Notes: generated by a model not told the origin, from the letters alone. A stretch of 57,203 bases of DNA from Betaproteobacteria bacterium (GCA_025356085.1 JANXUV010000044.1:1-57203), one strand, 5' to 3'. Positions 1 through 7,990 are shown, numbered from the stretch's first letter. Numbers and translations: made by a program.

Positions 1-78
1 CGTAGGCATGGACTCGACTGTCGCCAGCGCACAGTGCGGGCAGGTCAGCGTGCTCGTCAGTTCGGGCACTACACTCAT
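1..78 (-). CDS. GDCCVxC-type small protein, N-terminal fragment
   Basis: Only the first 26 codons are inside the window; the gene runs off the left edge. The N-terminus contains a Leu-Thr-Cys-Pro-His-Cys segment followed by a Glu-Ser-Met-Pro-Thr stretch. This matches my recollection of the start of small GDCCVxC-domain proteins, in which a CPxC pair precedes a second cysteine cluster that is outside the window here. The ATG at 78-76 overlaps the stop of the upstream restriction-modification gene as ATGA, so the two are probably translationally coupled. Function is unknown and family assignment is from memory. Confidence 0.5.
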   Translation of the reverse strand, partial: MSVVPELTSTLTCPHCALATVESMPT

Positions 79-2822
79 TTCCGGCGCTTCTTCTTGGGTT
101 TGGAATCGCTCGGCAGAAAGCTCGTGTACTTCTGATACAACTCGAACAGAAATGCGACGCGCTCGGCATCGGACTTGAAGCTCCTTTGCCCATACGCAAT
201 GTCCACCGCGCGATCAAGCGATTGATGCGCTTTCACAAGCGAGGATGGCATTGTGTTGGGATCGTAGAGGTCTGCGAGCGAGGAATTTGGAAATTCTGTT
301 CGGGCCACCATGACCACATTCGCTGATGTTTCGATTGCCTTAATTTGCTTGTCCGATGGCCGCTCTGGCCAAGGAAAATTGTTGTAAACAATGTCCTTCG
401 AGTACCGATAGCGGCTTTCAAGACGGCCGCACGTAAATCGCATCCACGTCATATGCATTTCGGAAGACACGACTCCGAAGTGATACGTGGACGCCCCTGC
501 AACGGTGAAGACGAGATTGTTTGCGATTGCGGTATCTGGCATGAATCCCATCGGTATGTAGCGCCGTCGTTCCGACGACACGCTGGGGACAAGCAGGTAG
601 TTACTATCGGGTTGGGCGAGTTGACAAAAAATCGCAGGAGTCTGTGCAAACTTTCTAGTTGTTGCTGCTTTGCTAGCAAGTCGAAATTTGCGTACTTCTT
701 CTACGCGCTCCATTATCTTGGGCAGTCGTCGATACTCGTCGGGGTCAACATCGAGAAGCCACAAACAGTACCTACTGTAGCCATTAATAAACTCGTCCGC
801 ACCAACATAGGGCCTCAGAAATTTCCGTGCTTCGGGTTCTGACTTCAGGAGTGTGTTTTTTTTGTCCTCAGTCAGGATCAGATGTCCACCGTCACGCGGC
901 ATGCTTCCGAAACGCATCGCGGGCACGTTGCAGATTGGTGCGTTGCGATTGACAAGAAATACATCGGGAGCATTTACAAGATAGGCGTTGATATTTGAAG
1001 CCGCCACTGCATGCGGTTTGCCGTCAATGGCCTCGTACTCGTAGATGACCCGCGATGCAGGTTTCGTTTGAGAGAATCCGACTATGATGCAGTGTACGGC
1101 CGCGACACCCTTAGCCTCGTTTGACCAACGGAAAGTGCGATGTGCAAAGCGAATCTTTATTCTGAAGCGACCTAAAAGTGAGGCCCAAAGTAGACCGACT
1201 TGCTCGCCTTGGCAGATTGAATTGGTAGACACAAGGCCGACTTGAATGCTGGTGCCATAAACGAACTTTGCCGCCTTCCAATACCAGCAAGAGACGTAGT
1301 CGAGTACCCCATACCCGGGCAAGTCACCCAATACGTTCGCCATGTCGTGACGTTGAGAGTCACCCATGACCATGGCGCCCGAAAATGGGGGGTTTCCCAA
1401 GATGTAGGAGAGTCGTTCCGGTGGTACCACATCCTCCCAGTCGAGCGCGAGGGCATTTCCTTGCACAATGTGAGGAGTTGTCGTCAGAGGGATGCGGGCA
1501 AAGTACAAACCGAATTCCTCTGACACCTTAAGGTTCATTTGATGGTCAATCAGCCACAAGGCAACTTGTGCGATTTGCGAGGCGAAATCTTCTATCTCAA
1601 TGCCATAGAACTGATCAACGTCTAGCGTGAGTTCCTGGTGGATATTTAAGAAGCGCGAGCCGGGGCCGCTGTGGACGGCGCGGAGGACTTCCAGTTCCAG
1701 GAGGCGCAGTTCGCGGTAGGTGATGACGAGGAAGTTGCCGCAGCCACAGGCGGGGTCTAGGAACACCAGCGAGCGTAGTTTTTTGTGGAAGTCGAAGAGG
1801 CGGTTCTTGTTACTTTTGACTTTGTTGAACTCGGCCCAGAGATCGTCGAGGAACAGCGGCTTGATGAGCTTGAGGATGTTTTCCTCGCTCGTGTAGTGCG
1901 CGCCGAGGTTGCGGCGGGCCTTCTCGTCCATGATGCTCTGGAAGAGGGCACCGAAGATGGCGGGGCTGACGGCGCCCCAGTTGAGGGCGCAGCAGTCGAG
2001 CAGGGTCGCGCGCATCTTGCGGTCGAAGGCGGCGAGGCGCAGGGTCTCCTCGAAGAGTTTGCCGTTGATGTAAGCGAAGGCCGCGAGCTGTTCGTCGAGG
2101 TTCTTCTGCCGCTTGTCTTCCGGCGTGTTCAGGATCTGGAAGAGGAGGGCAAGGTTCTGCCCGAGATCGGAGCCGTCTTCGGCGGTGCGGGCTTCGAGCC
2201 AGTCGCGGAATGATTGCTTGGAGAAGATGCCCGTGTCGTCGGCGAACATGCAGAACACCAGCCGGACGAGGAGAACCTCCAGGTCGTGCCCTGCGTAGCC
2301 TGAGGCCTTCAGCAGGTCGTGCAGCCGCCCCATCTGCTCGGCGGCCTTGATGTTTACCGGGTCCTGCGGCTTGATTTCCTGCGGCGCGTAGCCGGCGATG
2401 AAACCGAAGCGCTTGACGTGCTTGTGCAGGTCCTTCAGTGCGAACTCGGAGTGCGTTGCCGATTCGAGGTCGTAGAGCCGGAACCGGGCGAAGTCCGAGA
2501 CGAGGACGTAGCGCGGCAGATCGCGGTCGGCGATGCCAGGGAAGTAATCGAGGGCCTGGACGAATGCGCGATCGAGGTCCTGGCCCTTGGACTTGTGTTC
2601 GACGACGAGTTGTCCTTTCCAGAACGCGTCAATGCGGCCGCGCTTCTGGCCAAGTCGTTTGACGGGTTCCTCAAAGCTCGCGACACGCCGGCGCGGGACG
2701 CCAAAAACGGCGAAAAACTCGTTCCAGAAGGTCTGCGCTTCCGCTCGTTCGCTCTTCTCGTCCTGCCACTCGCGCGAGAAGGCAATCGCTTTGTCGCGGA
2801 TTTCAGGCCAGGGCAGGGGCAT
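75..2822 (-). CDS. Type IIL (MmeI-like) restriction endonuclease-methyltransferase
   Basis: This 915-residue protein is expected to methylate and cut DNA with one polypeptide. Near the N-terminus Asp65 is followed after nine residues by Glu75-His-Lys77, the D-X9-EXK nuclease motif of the MmeI group. A helical linker follows, then a gamma-class N6-adenine methyltransferase domain with SAM motif I (DPACGCGNF, residues 356-364) and catalytic motif IV (NPPF, 477-480). The remaining C-terminal half should hold the target-recognition domain and ends in a basic KKKRRK tail. Length agrees with the family (about 900 residues). Bases 75 to about 1650, encoding the C-terminal half, are clearly richer in A+T than 1650-2822, suggesting a mosaic gene. 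It is divergent from a toxin-antitoxin pair. Recognition specificity cannot be read from the sequence. Confidence 0.88.
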   Translation of the reverse strand: MPLPWPEIRDKAIAFSREWQDEKSERAEAQTFWNEFFAVFGVPRRRVASFEEPVKRLGQKRGRIDAFWKGQLVVEHKSKGQDLDRAFVQALDYFPGIADRDLPRYVLVSDFARFRLYDLESATHSEFALKDLHKHVKRFGFIAGYAPQEIKPQDPVNIKAAEQMGRLHDLLKASGYAGHDLEVLLVRLVFCMFADDTGIFSKQSFRDWLEARTAEDGSDLGQNLALLFQILNTPEDKRQKNLDEQLAAFAYINGKLFEETLRLAAFDRKMRATLLDCCALNWGAVSPAIFGALFQSIMDEKARRNLGAHYTSEENILKLIKPLFLDDLWAEFNKVKSNKNRLFDFHKKLRSLVFLDPACGCGNFLVITYRELRLLELEVLRAVHSGPGSRFLNIHQELTLDVDQFYGIEIEDFASQIAQVALWLIDHQMNLKVSEEFGLYFARIPLTTTPHIVQGNALALDWEDVVPPERLSYILGNPPFSGAMVMGDSQRHDMANVLGDLPGYGVLDYVSCWYWKAAKFVYGTSIQVGLVSTNSICQGEQVGLLWASLLGRFRIKIRFAHRTFRWSNEAKGVAAVHCIIVGFSQTKPASRVIYEYEAIDGKPHAVAASNINAYLVNAPDVFLVNRNAPICNVPAMRFGSMPRDGGHLILTEDKKNTLLKSEPEARKFLRPYVGADEFINGYSRYCLWLLDVDPDEYRRLPKIMERVEEVRKFRLASKAATTRKFAQTPAIFCQLAQPDSNYLLVPSVSSERRRYIPMGFMPDTAIANNLVFTVAGASTYHFGVVSSEMHMTWMRFTCGRLESRYRYSKDIVYNNFPWPERPSDKQIKAIETSANVVMVARTEFPNSSLADLYDPNTMPSSLVKAHQSLDRAVDIAYGQRSFKSDAERVAFLFELYQKYTSFLPSDSKPKKKRRK

Positions 2823-2904
2823 GCGGTTTGGAGTCTTGTTCTCGGGGCCGCGTCAACGATAGCACGCGTACATGCGTTCAATGTGGACAGGGGAGGGTTG
2901 ATCA

Positions 2905-2926
2905 ATTGTCGTTTATAACGGACAAT
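2905..2926. promoter_or_regulatory. Inverted repeat at the toxin-antitoxin promoter, probable autoregulatory operator
   Basis: ATTGTC (2905-2910) and GACAAT (2921-2926) form an inverted repeat around an AT-rich centre, gtttataacg. The centre holds TATAAC at 2914-2919, which resembles a -10 element, and the right arm runs into the toxin ATG at 2925. Toxin-antitoxin operons are commonly repressed through such palindromes over the promoter. A shorter palindrome TTGATCAA (2898-2905) abuts it. Binding by the encoded antitoxin is inferred. Confidence 0.5.
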
Positions 2927-3281
2927 GAGCAGGCCTGACGATTGGGAACTGCTCTACTACCGGACGATTGGCTCGCAGATGCCATTTCGGGAATGGCAGG
3001 AGTCGCTGGCGGATTTGCGGGCGGCAACTGCAGTCGCCCGGCGACTCGAACGGATCCGGAAAGGACTATTCGGCGACTGCGAGCCGGTGGGAGAGGGGGT
3101 ATTTGAATTCAGAATCGACTTGGGTCCTGGCTATCGCGGCTATTTCTTCCGTGCCGGGCGAAGAGTGATTCTGCTGCTCTGCGGCGGGGACAAGAGTACC
3201 CAGACCGCGGATATCGCGAAGGCGAAGCAGTTCAGGAGAGACTATGAGCAAAGGACACGTGGCACCCTCGGTTCCGGCTGA
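2925..3281 (+). CDS. RelE/HigB-family toxin of a toxin-antitoxin module
   Basis: A 118-residue protein of the phage Gp49-like/HigB killer group in the RelE/ParE superfamily, whose members usually cleave mRNA on the ribosome. Visible signatures are Phe-Arg-Glu-Trp near residue 23, the FEFRIDLGPGYRGYFF strand pair around residues 61-76, an ILLLCGGDKS strand, and a C-terminal helix with the Asp-Ile-Ala-Lys-Ala motif typical of the group. The order is toxin first, then antitoxin, as in higBA. Its last 38 bases overlap the antitoxin gene. The start at 2925 sits in the right arm of a palindrome, and no clear ribosome binding site is visible. Confidence 0.85.
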   Translation: MSRPDDWELLYYRTIGSQMPFREWQESLADLRAATAVARRLERIRKGLFGDCEPVGEGVFEFRIDLGPGYRGYFFRAGRRVILLLCGGDKSTQTADIAKAKQFRRDYEQRTRGTLGSG

Positions 3282-3633
3282 ACCGTATTTGCGGAAGGAT
3301 CTGCGCGATCCGGAGTTTGCCGCTGCCTACCTGACCTTGGCCGCGGAGGAAGAGGTTCCCGGCGATTTCATGTGGGCGCTTCGCAAGGTAGTCGAAGCCT
3401 ACGGCGGAATCGGTGCGGTCGCGAAGCGGGCGAAGCTCAATCGTCAGCAGCTCTACAAAACGCTTTCGGGCGATGGCAATCCGGAATTTCGCACCCTCAG
3501 AGCGATTCTCGAGGTGACCGGATTTTCGCTGGCCGTGCTGCCGCTCAAGCGGACGAGGAAGCGTGCCGGCGTTTCAGGCCGGCGTAAAAACTTCGTGCGT
3601 GCCCGCCACGCCGCGCAGGTCGTAGCGCCCTAG
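3244..3633 (+). CDS. HTH antitoxin of the toxin-antitoxin module
   Basis: A 129-residue DNA-binding antitoxin of the addiction-module antidote (COG3636-like) family. It should neutralise the preceding toxin and repress the operon. After a Leu-Arg-Asp-Pro-Glu-Phe-Ala lead-in there is an HTH with Gly-Gly-Ile-Gly-Ala-Val-Ala-Lys-Arg, an Arg-Gln-Gln-Leu-Tyr-Lys recognition helix, and the family's Gly-Asp-Gly-Asn-Pro loop. Relatives normally end soon after the Ala-Val-Leu-Pro-Leu strand. Here about 25 extra basic residues follow, encoded by DNA antisense to the last 60 bases of the convergent cyclase gene. The tail may therefore be an acquired read-through extension. Confidence 0.85.
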   Translation: MSKGHVAPSVPAEPYLRKDLRDPEFAAAYLTLAAEEEVPGDFMWALRKVVEAYGGIGAVAKRAKLNRQQLYKTLSGDGNPEFRTLRAILEVTGFSLAVLPLKRTRKRAGVSGRRKNFVRARHAAQVVAP

Positions 3634-4503
3634 CGAGCGCAGCGGCCGCGCAAGGTGAGCGGCGAACTCGCCCGACATCAGCAGCGGCACGCCGGCCTCC
3701 TTGGTGAGCGTCTGGATGCGCGCGGTCTTGTTCACCGCCGGTCCGATGACATTGAAGGCGAGCCGGTTGGGCGCGCCGACGTTGGCATGGGTCACGGTGC
3801 CCAGGTGCAGGCCGAGGCCGAACAGGATTTCCGGCAGGCCGCCGCGGCGGCGCCGGTGGTTCACCACCGCGATCGAGTCGAAGGCGTCGATCGCCGCGTC
3901 CAGCGCCGCTTCGCAGACCGCCGCCTCGTCCGCCGGGCGCTTGATCTCGAACACGATCAGGATCGCGTCGCCGATGAACTGCAGAATTTCGCCGCCGCGC
4001 GCCGCGGCGGCGGCGGCGCAGTTCTCGAAGTAGTCGTTCAGCAACTGCAGCAGCTGCGCTGAAGGCAGCGACTCGGAGAGCGCCGTGAAGCCGCGCAGGT
4101 CGGAGTACCAGAAGGCGGCCTCGATGCGGTCGCCGTCGCCGCGCTTGACCTGGCCCTGCAGGATGCGCTCGCTGATGCGCGGGCCGATGAAGGCGTCCAG
4201 CAGCCCGAGCGTCATGCGCCGCGCGTGCAGCACCTCGAACAGCGGGGCCACGAGGTTGGCGAGCGCCTCGAAACGGTCGAGGTCGTCGCCCGTGAAGCCG
4301 CCCGGCGCGGCGCTCGCCAGCGTCATGAAGTTCATTTCGCCCGAGCCAAGCCACAGCGGCAGCGCGTAGTAGTCGGTCATGCCGTCGTCGCGCAATTCGA
4401 ACAGCAGCGCCGGGTCGCGTTGCTCGTCCAGCGCGTCCAGGCGCGCGGCGAGGGCATCGAGCAGCGCGACGGGGTCGGTGATGTGCCGGCCCGTCTCAGA
4501 CAC
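3574..4503 (-). CDS. Class III adenylate/guanylate cyclase-like protein with N-terminal GAF-like region
   Basis: The likely start is GTG at 4503, overlapping the upstream hydrolase stop by 8 bp; this gives 309 residues. An upstream in-frame ATG at 4668 would lie deep inside the hydrolase gene. Residues 1-95 look like a GAF-type sensory fold, followed by a helical linker and a class III cyclase domain (about 128-305). Metal-binding aspartates are Asp135 (in YSDLRGF) and Asp179 (in FIGDA), and the transition-state pair is Asn258/Arg262. The purine-specifying positions are unusual: Gln175 in place of Lys, and Asn251 in place of Asp/Thr. The usual Gly-Asp after that strand is Gly-Pro. Substrate and activity are therefore uncertain. 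The product should be cytoplasmic. The 3' end overlaps the convergent antitoxin gene. Confidence 0.8.
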   Translation of the reverse strand: MSETGRHITDPVALLDALAARLDALDEQRDPALLFELRDDGMTDYYALPLWLGSGEMNFMTLASAAPGGFTGDDLDRFEALANLVAPLFEVLHARRMTLGLLDAFIGPRISERILQGQVKRGDGDRIEAAFWYSDLRGFTALSESLPSAQLLQLLNDYFENCAAAAAARGGEILQFIGDAILIVFEIKRPADEAAVCEAALDAAIDAFDSIAVVNHRRRRGGLPEILFGLGLHLGTVTHANVGAPNRLAFNVIGPAVNKTARIQTLTKEAGVPLLMSGEFAAHLARPLRSLGRYDLRGVAGTHEVFTPA

Positions 4504-5374
4504 TGGCCAGGAATCGGCGCAGTTCGCGCAGGACTTCGGCCGGCTTTTCCTCCGGCAGGAAGTGGCCGCAGGCCAGCGCGCGGCCGCGCACATCCTTCGC
4601 CACTTCGCGCCAGTCGGCCAGGCAGTCGAACTGGGTGCCGACCGGGGATTGCTTCGCCCAGAGCGCAAGCACGGGCATGTTCAGTTTCTTTTTCAGGTCT
4701 TTTCTGTCGTGCGCCAGGTCGATGGATGCGGCGGCGCGGTAATCCTCGCAGGTCGCGTGCACGCCGCGCGCATCGAAGCAGCGCACGTACTCGCGGATCA
4801 CGTTCTTCGGAAATACGCGCAGGCCGATTTCGCCGCGGCCGATCCGCCTGAGCAGGTACTCCCGGCGCATGCCGCCGATCATGCGCTCGGGCAGGGGCGC
4901 CTTCTGGATCAGAAAGAACCAGTGGTAGAAGGCGCGCGCCAGCGCCATGTCGGTGCTCTGGAACACCTTCAGCGTCGGTGAGATGTCGAGCACGGCGAGG
5001 GAGCGCACGCGGCCGCCGTGGTCGCGGGCCAGGCGGTGCGCCACGCGCGCGCCGCGGTCGTGGCCGACCACGTGGAACCTGCGATGCCCCAGGCGCGTCA
5101 TCACCTCGGCCATGTCCTTCGCCATCGCGCGCTTGGAATAGTTCGAGTGATCCGGCAGGCCCTTCGGCTTGGATGAGTCGCCGTAGCCGCGCAGGTCAGG
5201 GCAGACCACGGTGTAGTCGCGGGAGAGGGCCGGCGCCACCCGGTGCCACATGGCATGGGTCTCCGGGTAGCCGTGCAGCAGCAGCACGGCAGGGCCTTGC
5301 CCGCCCGTGACCAGGTTAATCGTTGCCTTCGATGTCTTGATCTTCCTGTCCTTGAATCCGGGAAAAAGCTTCAT
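4496..5374 (-). CDS. Haloacetate (fluoroacetate) dehalogenase-like alpha/beta hydrolase
   Basis: This 292-residue alpha/beta hydrolase carries the residue set of fluoroacetate dehalogenase (EC 3.8.1.3). It has HGYPETH (34-40), nucleophile Asp106 in GHDRGAR with Arg107 and Arg110, the general acid Asp130, halide-binding His151-Trp152, Tyr212, and catalytic His271 in GHFLPEE. These correspond to Asp110, Arg111, Arg114, Asp134, His155-Trp156, Tyr219 and His280 of the well-studied Rhodopseudomonas enzyme. The family reaction is hydrolysis of haloacetates to glycolate plus halide. The gene is coupled by an ATGA overlap to the upstream cyclase and by an 8-bp overlap to the downstream one. No haloacid transporter is visible nearby, so the physiological substrate is open. 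Confidence 0.82.
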   Translation of the reverse strand: MKLFPGFKDRKIKTSKATINLVTGGQGPAVLLLHGYPETHAMWHRVAPALSRDYTVVCPDLRGYGDSSKPKGLPDHSNYSKRAMAKDMAEVMTRLGHRRFHVVGHDRGARVAHRLARDHGGRVRSLAVLDISPTLKVFQSTDMALARAFYHWFFLIQKAPLPERMIGGMRREYLLRRIGRGEIGLRVFPKNVIREYVRCFDARGVHATCEDYRAAASIDLAHDRKDLKKKLNMPVLALWAKQSPVGTQFDCLADWREVAKDVRGRALACGHFLPEEKPAEVLRELRRFLASV

Positions 5375-6162
5375 GTCGCGCGCGTCCCTTCGTTATTTTC
5401 CACATGATATGTCTGGATCGGCTCCGGCTTGCCCTTGACGCGGGCCGGCGCCATCGGCCGCAGGCGAAAGCCCGCGTCCAGGGCCTTGCGGATCTCTTCC
5501 GTGATCAGCAGGTCCACCTCCAGTTCGCGCGTGAGCCCCTCGACGCGCGAGGCGACGTTGATCGGGTCGCCGGTAACGGTGAACTTGTTCAGTTCTCCCG
5601 CGCCCATCACGCCGACGATCACCTCGCCGCTGTGGATGCCGATGCCGAATTGCAGCTGCGGCAGGGACTTCGCTGCCAGCTGCTGGTTGTAGGCGGCCAG
5701 CGCGGCGCGCATGTCCAGCGCCGCCAGCACCGCGTCCCGGCATTGCCAGGGATTCGATTCCAATGCGCCGAACAGCGCCAGCAGGCCGTCGCCCACCAGT
5801 TCGGTGATATGGCCGTGGTGGCGTCCGATCGCACCGCTCATGTGCCTGAAGTAATCGTTCAGGATGGCCACTGTCAGCGCCGGGTCGAGCCGGTCGCACA
5901 TGGAAGTGAAGCCGCGCAGGTCTGCGAACAGCATGGTCACCTGCCGGCGCTGCGGCGCGACGTCGCCGCACCCCGCGGTTAGCCGCTCGACCAGGTCCGG
6001 CGGCGTGAAACGCTCGAATTCACGCTGCAGCTGCTCGAGTTTGCGGCGCGTTTCCACGAACAGGGTTTCAGCTTCGCGCGCGCGCTGCAGCCAGGCCCAG
6101 GCGAGGGCGCCTGCGATCAGCAGCGCGCCCCCGAGCAGCCAGGCCGCGGTTGCCGCGCTCAT
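5371..6162 (-). CDS. Membrane-anchored class III nucleotidyl cyclase
   Basis: A 263-residue protein with one N-terminal transmembrane helix (about residues 7-26), a short coiled coil (30-52) and a C-terminal class III cyclase domain facing the cytoplasm. Catalytic features are intact: Asp81 (FADLRGFTS) and Asp125 (VGDGLLALF) for metal, and Asn202/Arg206 (NVASR) for the transition state. The purine-selecting pair is Glu121 and Thr195, whereas adenylate cyclases usually have Lys plus Asp/Thr and guanylate cyclases Glu plus Cys. Product identity (cAMP or cGMP) is thus unresolved. Four-base ATGA overlaps with both neighbours indicate one operon with the AhpD-like and dehalogenase-like genes. Confidence 0.85.
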   Translation of the reverse strand: MSAATAAWLLGGALLIAGALAWAWLQRAREAETLFVETRRKLEQLQREFERFTPPDLVERLTAGCGDVAPQRRQVTMLFADLRGFTSMCDRLDPALTVAILNDYFRHMSGAIGRHHGHITELVGDGLLALFGALESNPWQCRDAVLAALDMRAALAAYNQQLAAKSLPQLQFGIGIHSGEVIVGVMGAGELNKFTVTGDPINVASRVEGLTRELEVDLLITEEIRKALDAGFRLRPMAPARVKGKPEPIQTYHVENNEGTRAT

Positions 6163-7250
6163 TCCACCAGCATCGCCAGGCGCACCGTCGCGTTGGCGAG
6201 CGAGGCTACGCCGATCGCTTCGAGCGCGGCTGCGTTGCCCATCATTGCGGCAAGCTCGCGCGTGCGGCCCTGGATCTGGGCGGTCTGGAAGTGCACCGTA
6301 TCGCGCACCCAGGGAAGCAGCCGTGCTTCTGCCGCCGGCACGCGCGCGGATTCCAGCGATGCCAGCGATTTCTCGATCTCCGCGTCGCTGGAGCCGTCGG
6401 CGGCGAGCAGCCGGCGCGCCTCGGTTTCGCTCGTCCGGCAGTCCAGGCTGCGCGCGACGATGGCGAACATCAGCGCCTTGGTCGCGCGCGACAGCACGGT
6501 TGAGGCGAACGCGCCCTCGAGCGCCGCCTTCATGGTGGCGGCCCCCGGCAGGCCGGCCAGCGGCGCCAGCACCGGGCCGTAGATGCCCGCGCCCAGGGCC
6601 TGCGCCGTCAGGGCCGGATCGCGCTTGCCGCGCCGGCGCCGCGCCGCCTGGTACCGCATGAACGGCGCAAGCAGCAGGAACTTGAGCCGTTTCGCGCTCA
6701 CCCAGCCCTCAAAGCCGAGCTCCGGCGGGCTGGCGATCAGGATCGTGATCCGGTTGTAGAAGCAGCCGAGCGCGATCCACAGCGCGATCTCGCGCGCGGC
6801 TTCGCGTGTGTAGCCCAGGCCCACCAGGTGATCGAACTCGGCGGCGGCAGGACGCGGCCGGGAGCGGGCGAGGTTGCGGCAGAACCCCACCATCGCGCGC
6901 TCCTTTTCGTCCAGCTCGGCCAGGTGCACGTCCTGCTCGACGCGGCGGATGTAGGACTCCGTATAGCCGAGCATCTGCATGTACGAACGGCTGGCGCCGT
7001 AACAGTAGCGGCAGGCATTTTCCTGGGCGGTGACCAGCGCGGCGATGTTGAACAGGTGCGCCGAAATGGCGCAGGCCCGGCCGGTGTTGATGCCGAGGCA
7101 GGCTTCGCGAATCCAGGGGCTGGGCGCGATGCGCCGGTCGACTTCCGAGACGTTGCCGCCGCGCCGCTTCAGTTCGGCTTCCCACGCCGGATCGATGTCC
7201 GGCGCGAGCAGCGGTTCGCCCCACTGGATTTCGTCGAGCAGCTGCGCCAT
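6159..7250 (-). CDS. Carboxymuconolactone decarboxylase/AhpD-like protein
   Basis: A 363-residue all-helical protein of the CMD/AhpD superfamily. The conserved core lies near residues 50-180 and includes Glu78-Asn-Ala-Cys80-Arg-Tyr-Cys83, the CxxC of AhpD-type disulfide reductases. The histidine that normally follows the second cysteine by four residues is Ser87 here. The C-terminal third resembles a second, degenerate repeat without a CxxC. Family members act as alkylhydroperoxidases or decarboxylases; no specific substrate can be assigned. It is the first gene of the coupled set with the cyclase and dehalogenase genes. A possible Shine-Dalgarno (ggaggtgcc) precedes the ATG. Confidence 0.75.
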   Translation of the reverse strand: MAQLLDEIQWGEPLLAPDIDPAWEAELKRRGGNVSEVDRRIAPSPWIREACLGINTGRACAISAHLFNIAALVTAQENACRYCYGASRSYMQMLGYTESYIRRVEQDVHLAELDEKERAMVGFCRNLARSRPRPAAAEFDHLVGLGYTREAAREIALWIALGCFYNRITILIASPPELGFEGWVSAKRLKFLLLAPFMRYQAARRRRGKRDPALTAQALGAGIYGPVLAPLAGLPGAATMKAALEGAFASTVLSRATKALMFAIVARSLDCRTSETEARRLLAADGSSDAEIEKSLASLESARVPAAEARLLPWVRDTVHFQTAQIQGRTRELAAMMGNAAALEAIGVASLANATVRLAMLVE

Positions 7251-7271
7251 CGGGCACCTCCTTCCCTGTAT

Positions 7272-7610
7272 TCAGGAGCGGGCGACGAGAAACACGCCAA
7301 CGATGATGACCCCGATGCCCGCCATGCGCATCGGCGTCACCGCTTCTCCAAGCAGCCACCAGGCCAGCAGAGCGTTGAGCGCGAAGCCGAGCGCAGTCAT
7401 CGGGTACGCCACGCTGACGGGCGTTTTGGACAGCGCAAGGATCCAGATGATCAGGCTCACCCCGTAGCATGCGAGGCCGGCGAGGATGCGCGGCTCGAGC
7501 GCCAGGCCGAGGCCGACCGGGGTCGCGTTGGTGCCGGCTTTCAGGAACAGCTGCGCCACCGTGCCGAGAACGATGGCGACTGAAATATATAAAAAACTCA
7601 GCACACTCAT
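7272..7610 (-). CDS. Small EamA/SMR-type four-helix membrane transporter
   Basis: A 112-residue integral membrane protein with four predicted helices (about 3-23, 38-58, 65-86 and 93-110). It resembles half-size EamA/DMT proteins and SMR drug exporters. Pro-Val-Ser-Val-Ala-Tyr-Pro in the third helix matches the conserved region of that superfamily. The membrane-embedded glutamate of classical SMR pumps in helix 1 is absent, so proton-coupled drug export is not assured; an ArnE-like lipid-carrier role is another option. It overlaps the upstream Mth938-like gene by 4 bp. Confidence 0.75.
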   Translation of the reverse strand: MSVLSFLYISVAIVLGTVAQLFLKAGTNATPVGLGLALEPRILAGLACYGVSLIIWILALSKTPVSVAYPMTALGFALNALLAWWLLGEAVTPMRMAGIGVIIVGVFLVARS

Positions 7611-7987
7611 GTGAACAGCAACGCCGCCGCGACGCGGCGCTCCTCGGCCATCAGGATGTTGTAGGTGCGGCAGGCGGCCTGCAGATCCATCGCCTCGACG
7701 CCGATGCGCTTCGCCGCCAGTGCACGGATCAGGCGCGGATGGGGGAAGCGCTGCTTGGGTCCGGTGCCAAGCAGCAGGATCTCCAGGTTCAATCCGGCGA
7801 GCGCCTCGAAATCCGCTTCCGTGAGGGCGTCGAATCCGGCTACGTTCCAGGGCAGCAGCTGCGCCGGCATGACGATCAGGTTGCCGGCAGTTTTTCCTTC
7901 GAAGCGCTGGCCGTTGACCAGCACGTAACCGTCGCCGTAGCCGGAGAAGGTGTTCAGCGCCGAGGGCGTGGAGGCATGGAGCTTCAC
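7607..7987 (-). CDS. Mth938-like (DUF498) domain protein
   Basis: About 126 residues matching the Mth938-like fold. Its hallmark is a central strand-turn, Ile-Leu-Leu-Leu-Gly-Thr-Gly with Pro-Lys-Gln-Arg-Phe-Pro, followed by a Gly-Val-Glu-Ala-Met-Asp segment and a Thr-Tyr-Asn-Ile-Leu motif. Biochemical function of the family is not established in bacteria. I prefer the GTG at 7987 because the protein then begins Val-Lys-Leu-His like relatives. An ATG at 8008 would overlap the divergent alaC start. The stop overlaps the next gene's start. Confidence 0.7.
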   Translation of the reverse strand: MKLHASTPSALNTFSGYGDGYVLVNGQRFEGKTAGNLIVMPAQLLPWNVAGFDALTEADFEALAGLNLEILLLGTGPKQRFPHPRLIRALAAKRIGVEAMDLQAACRTYNILMAEERRVAAALLFT

Positions 7988-7990
7988 TGC

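Noticed and set aside
2898-2905. TTGATCAA beside the toxin promoter (also at 19082-19089)
   Set aside because: The half-sites overlap without the N4 spacer required for Fnr-type dimers; treated as an incidental short palindrome.
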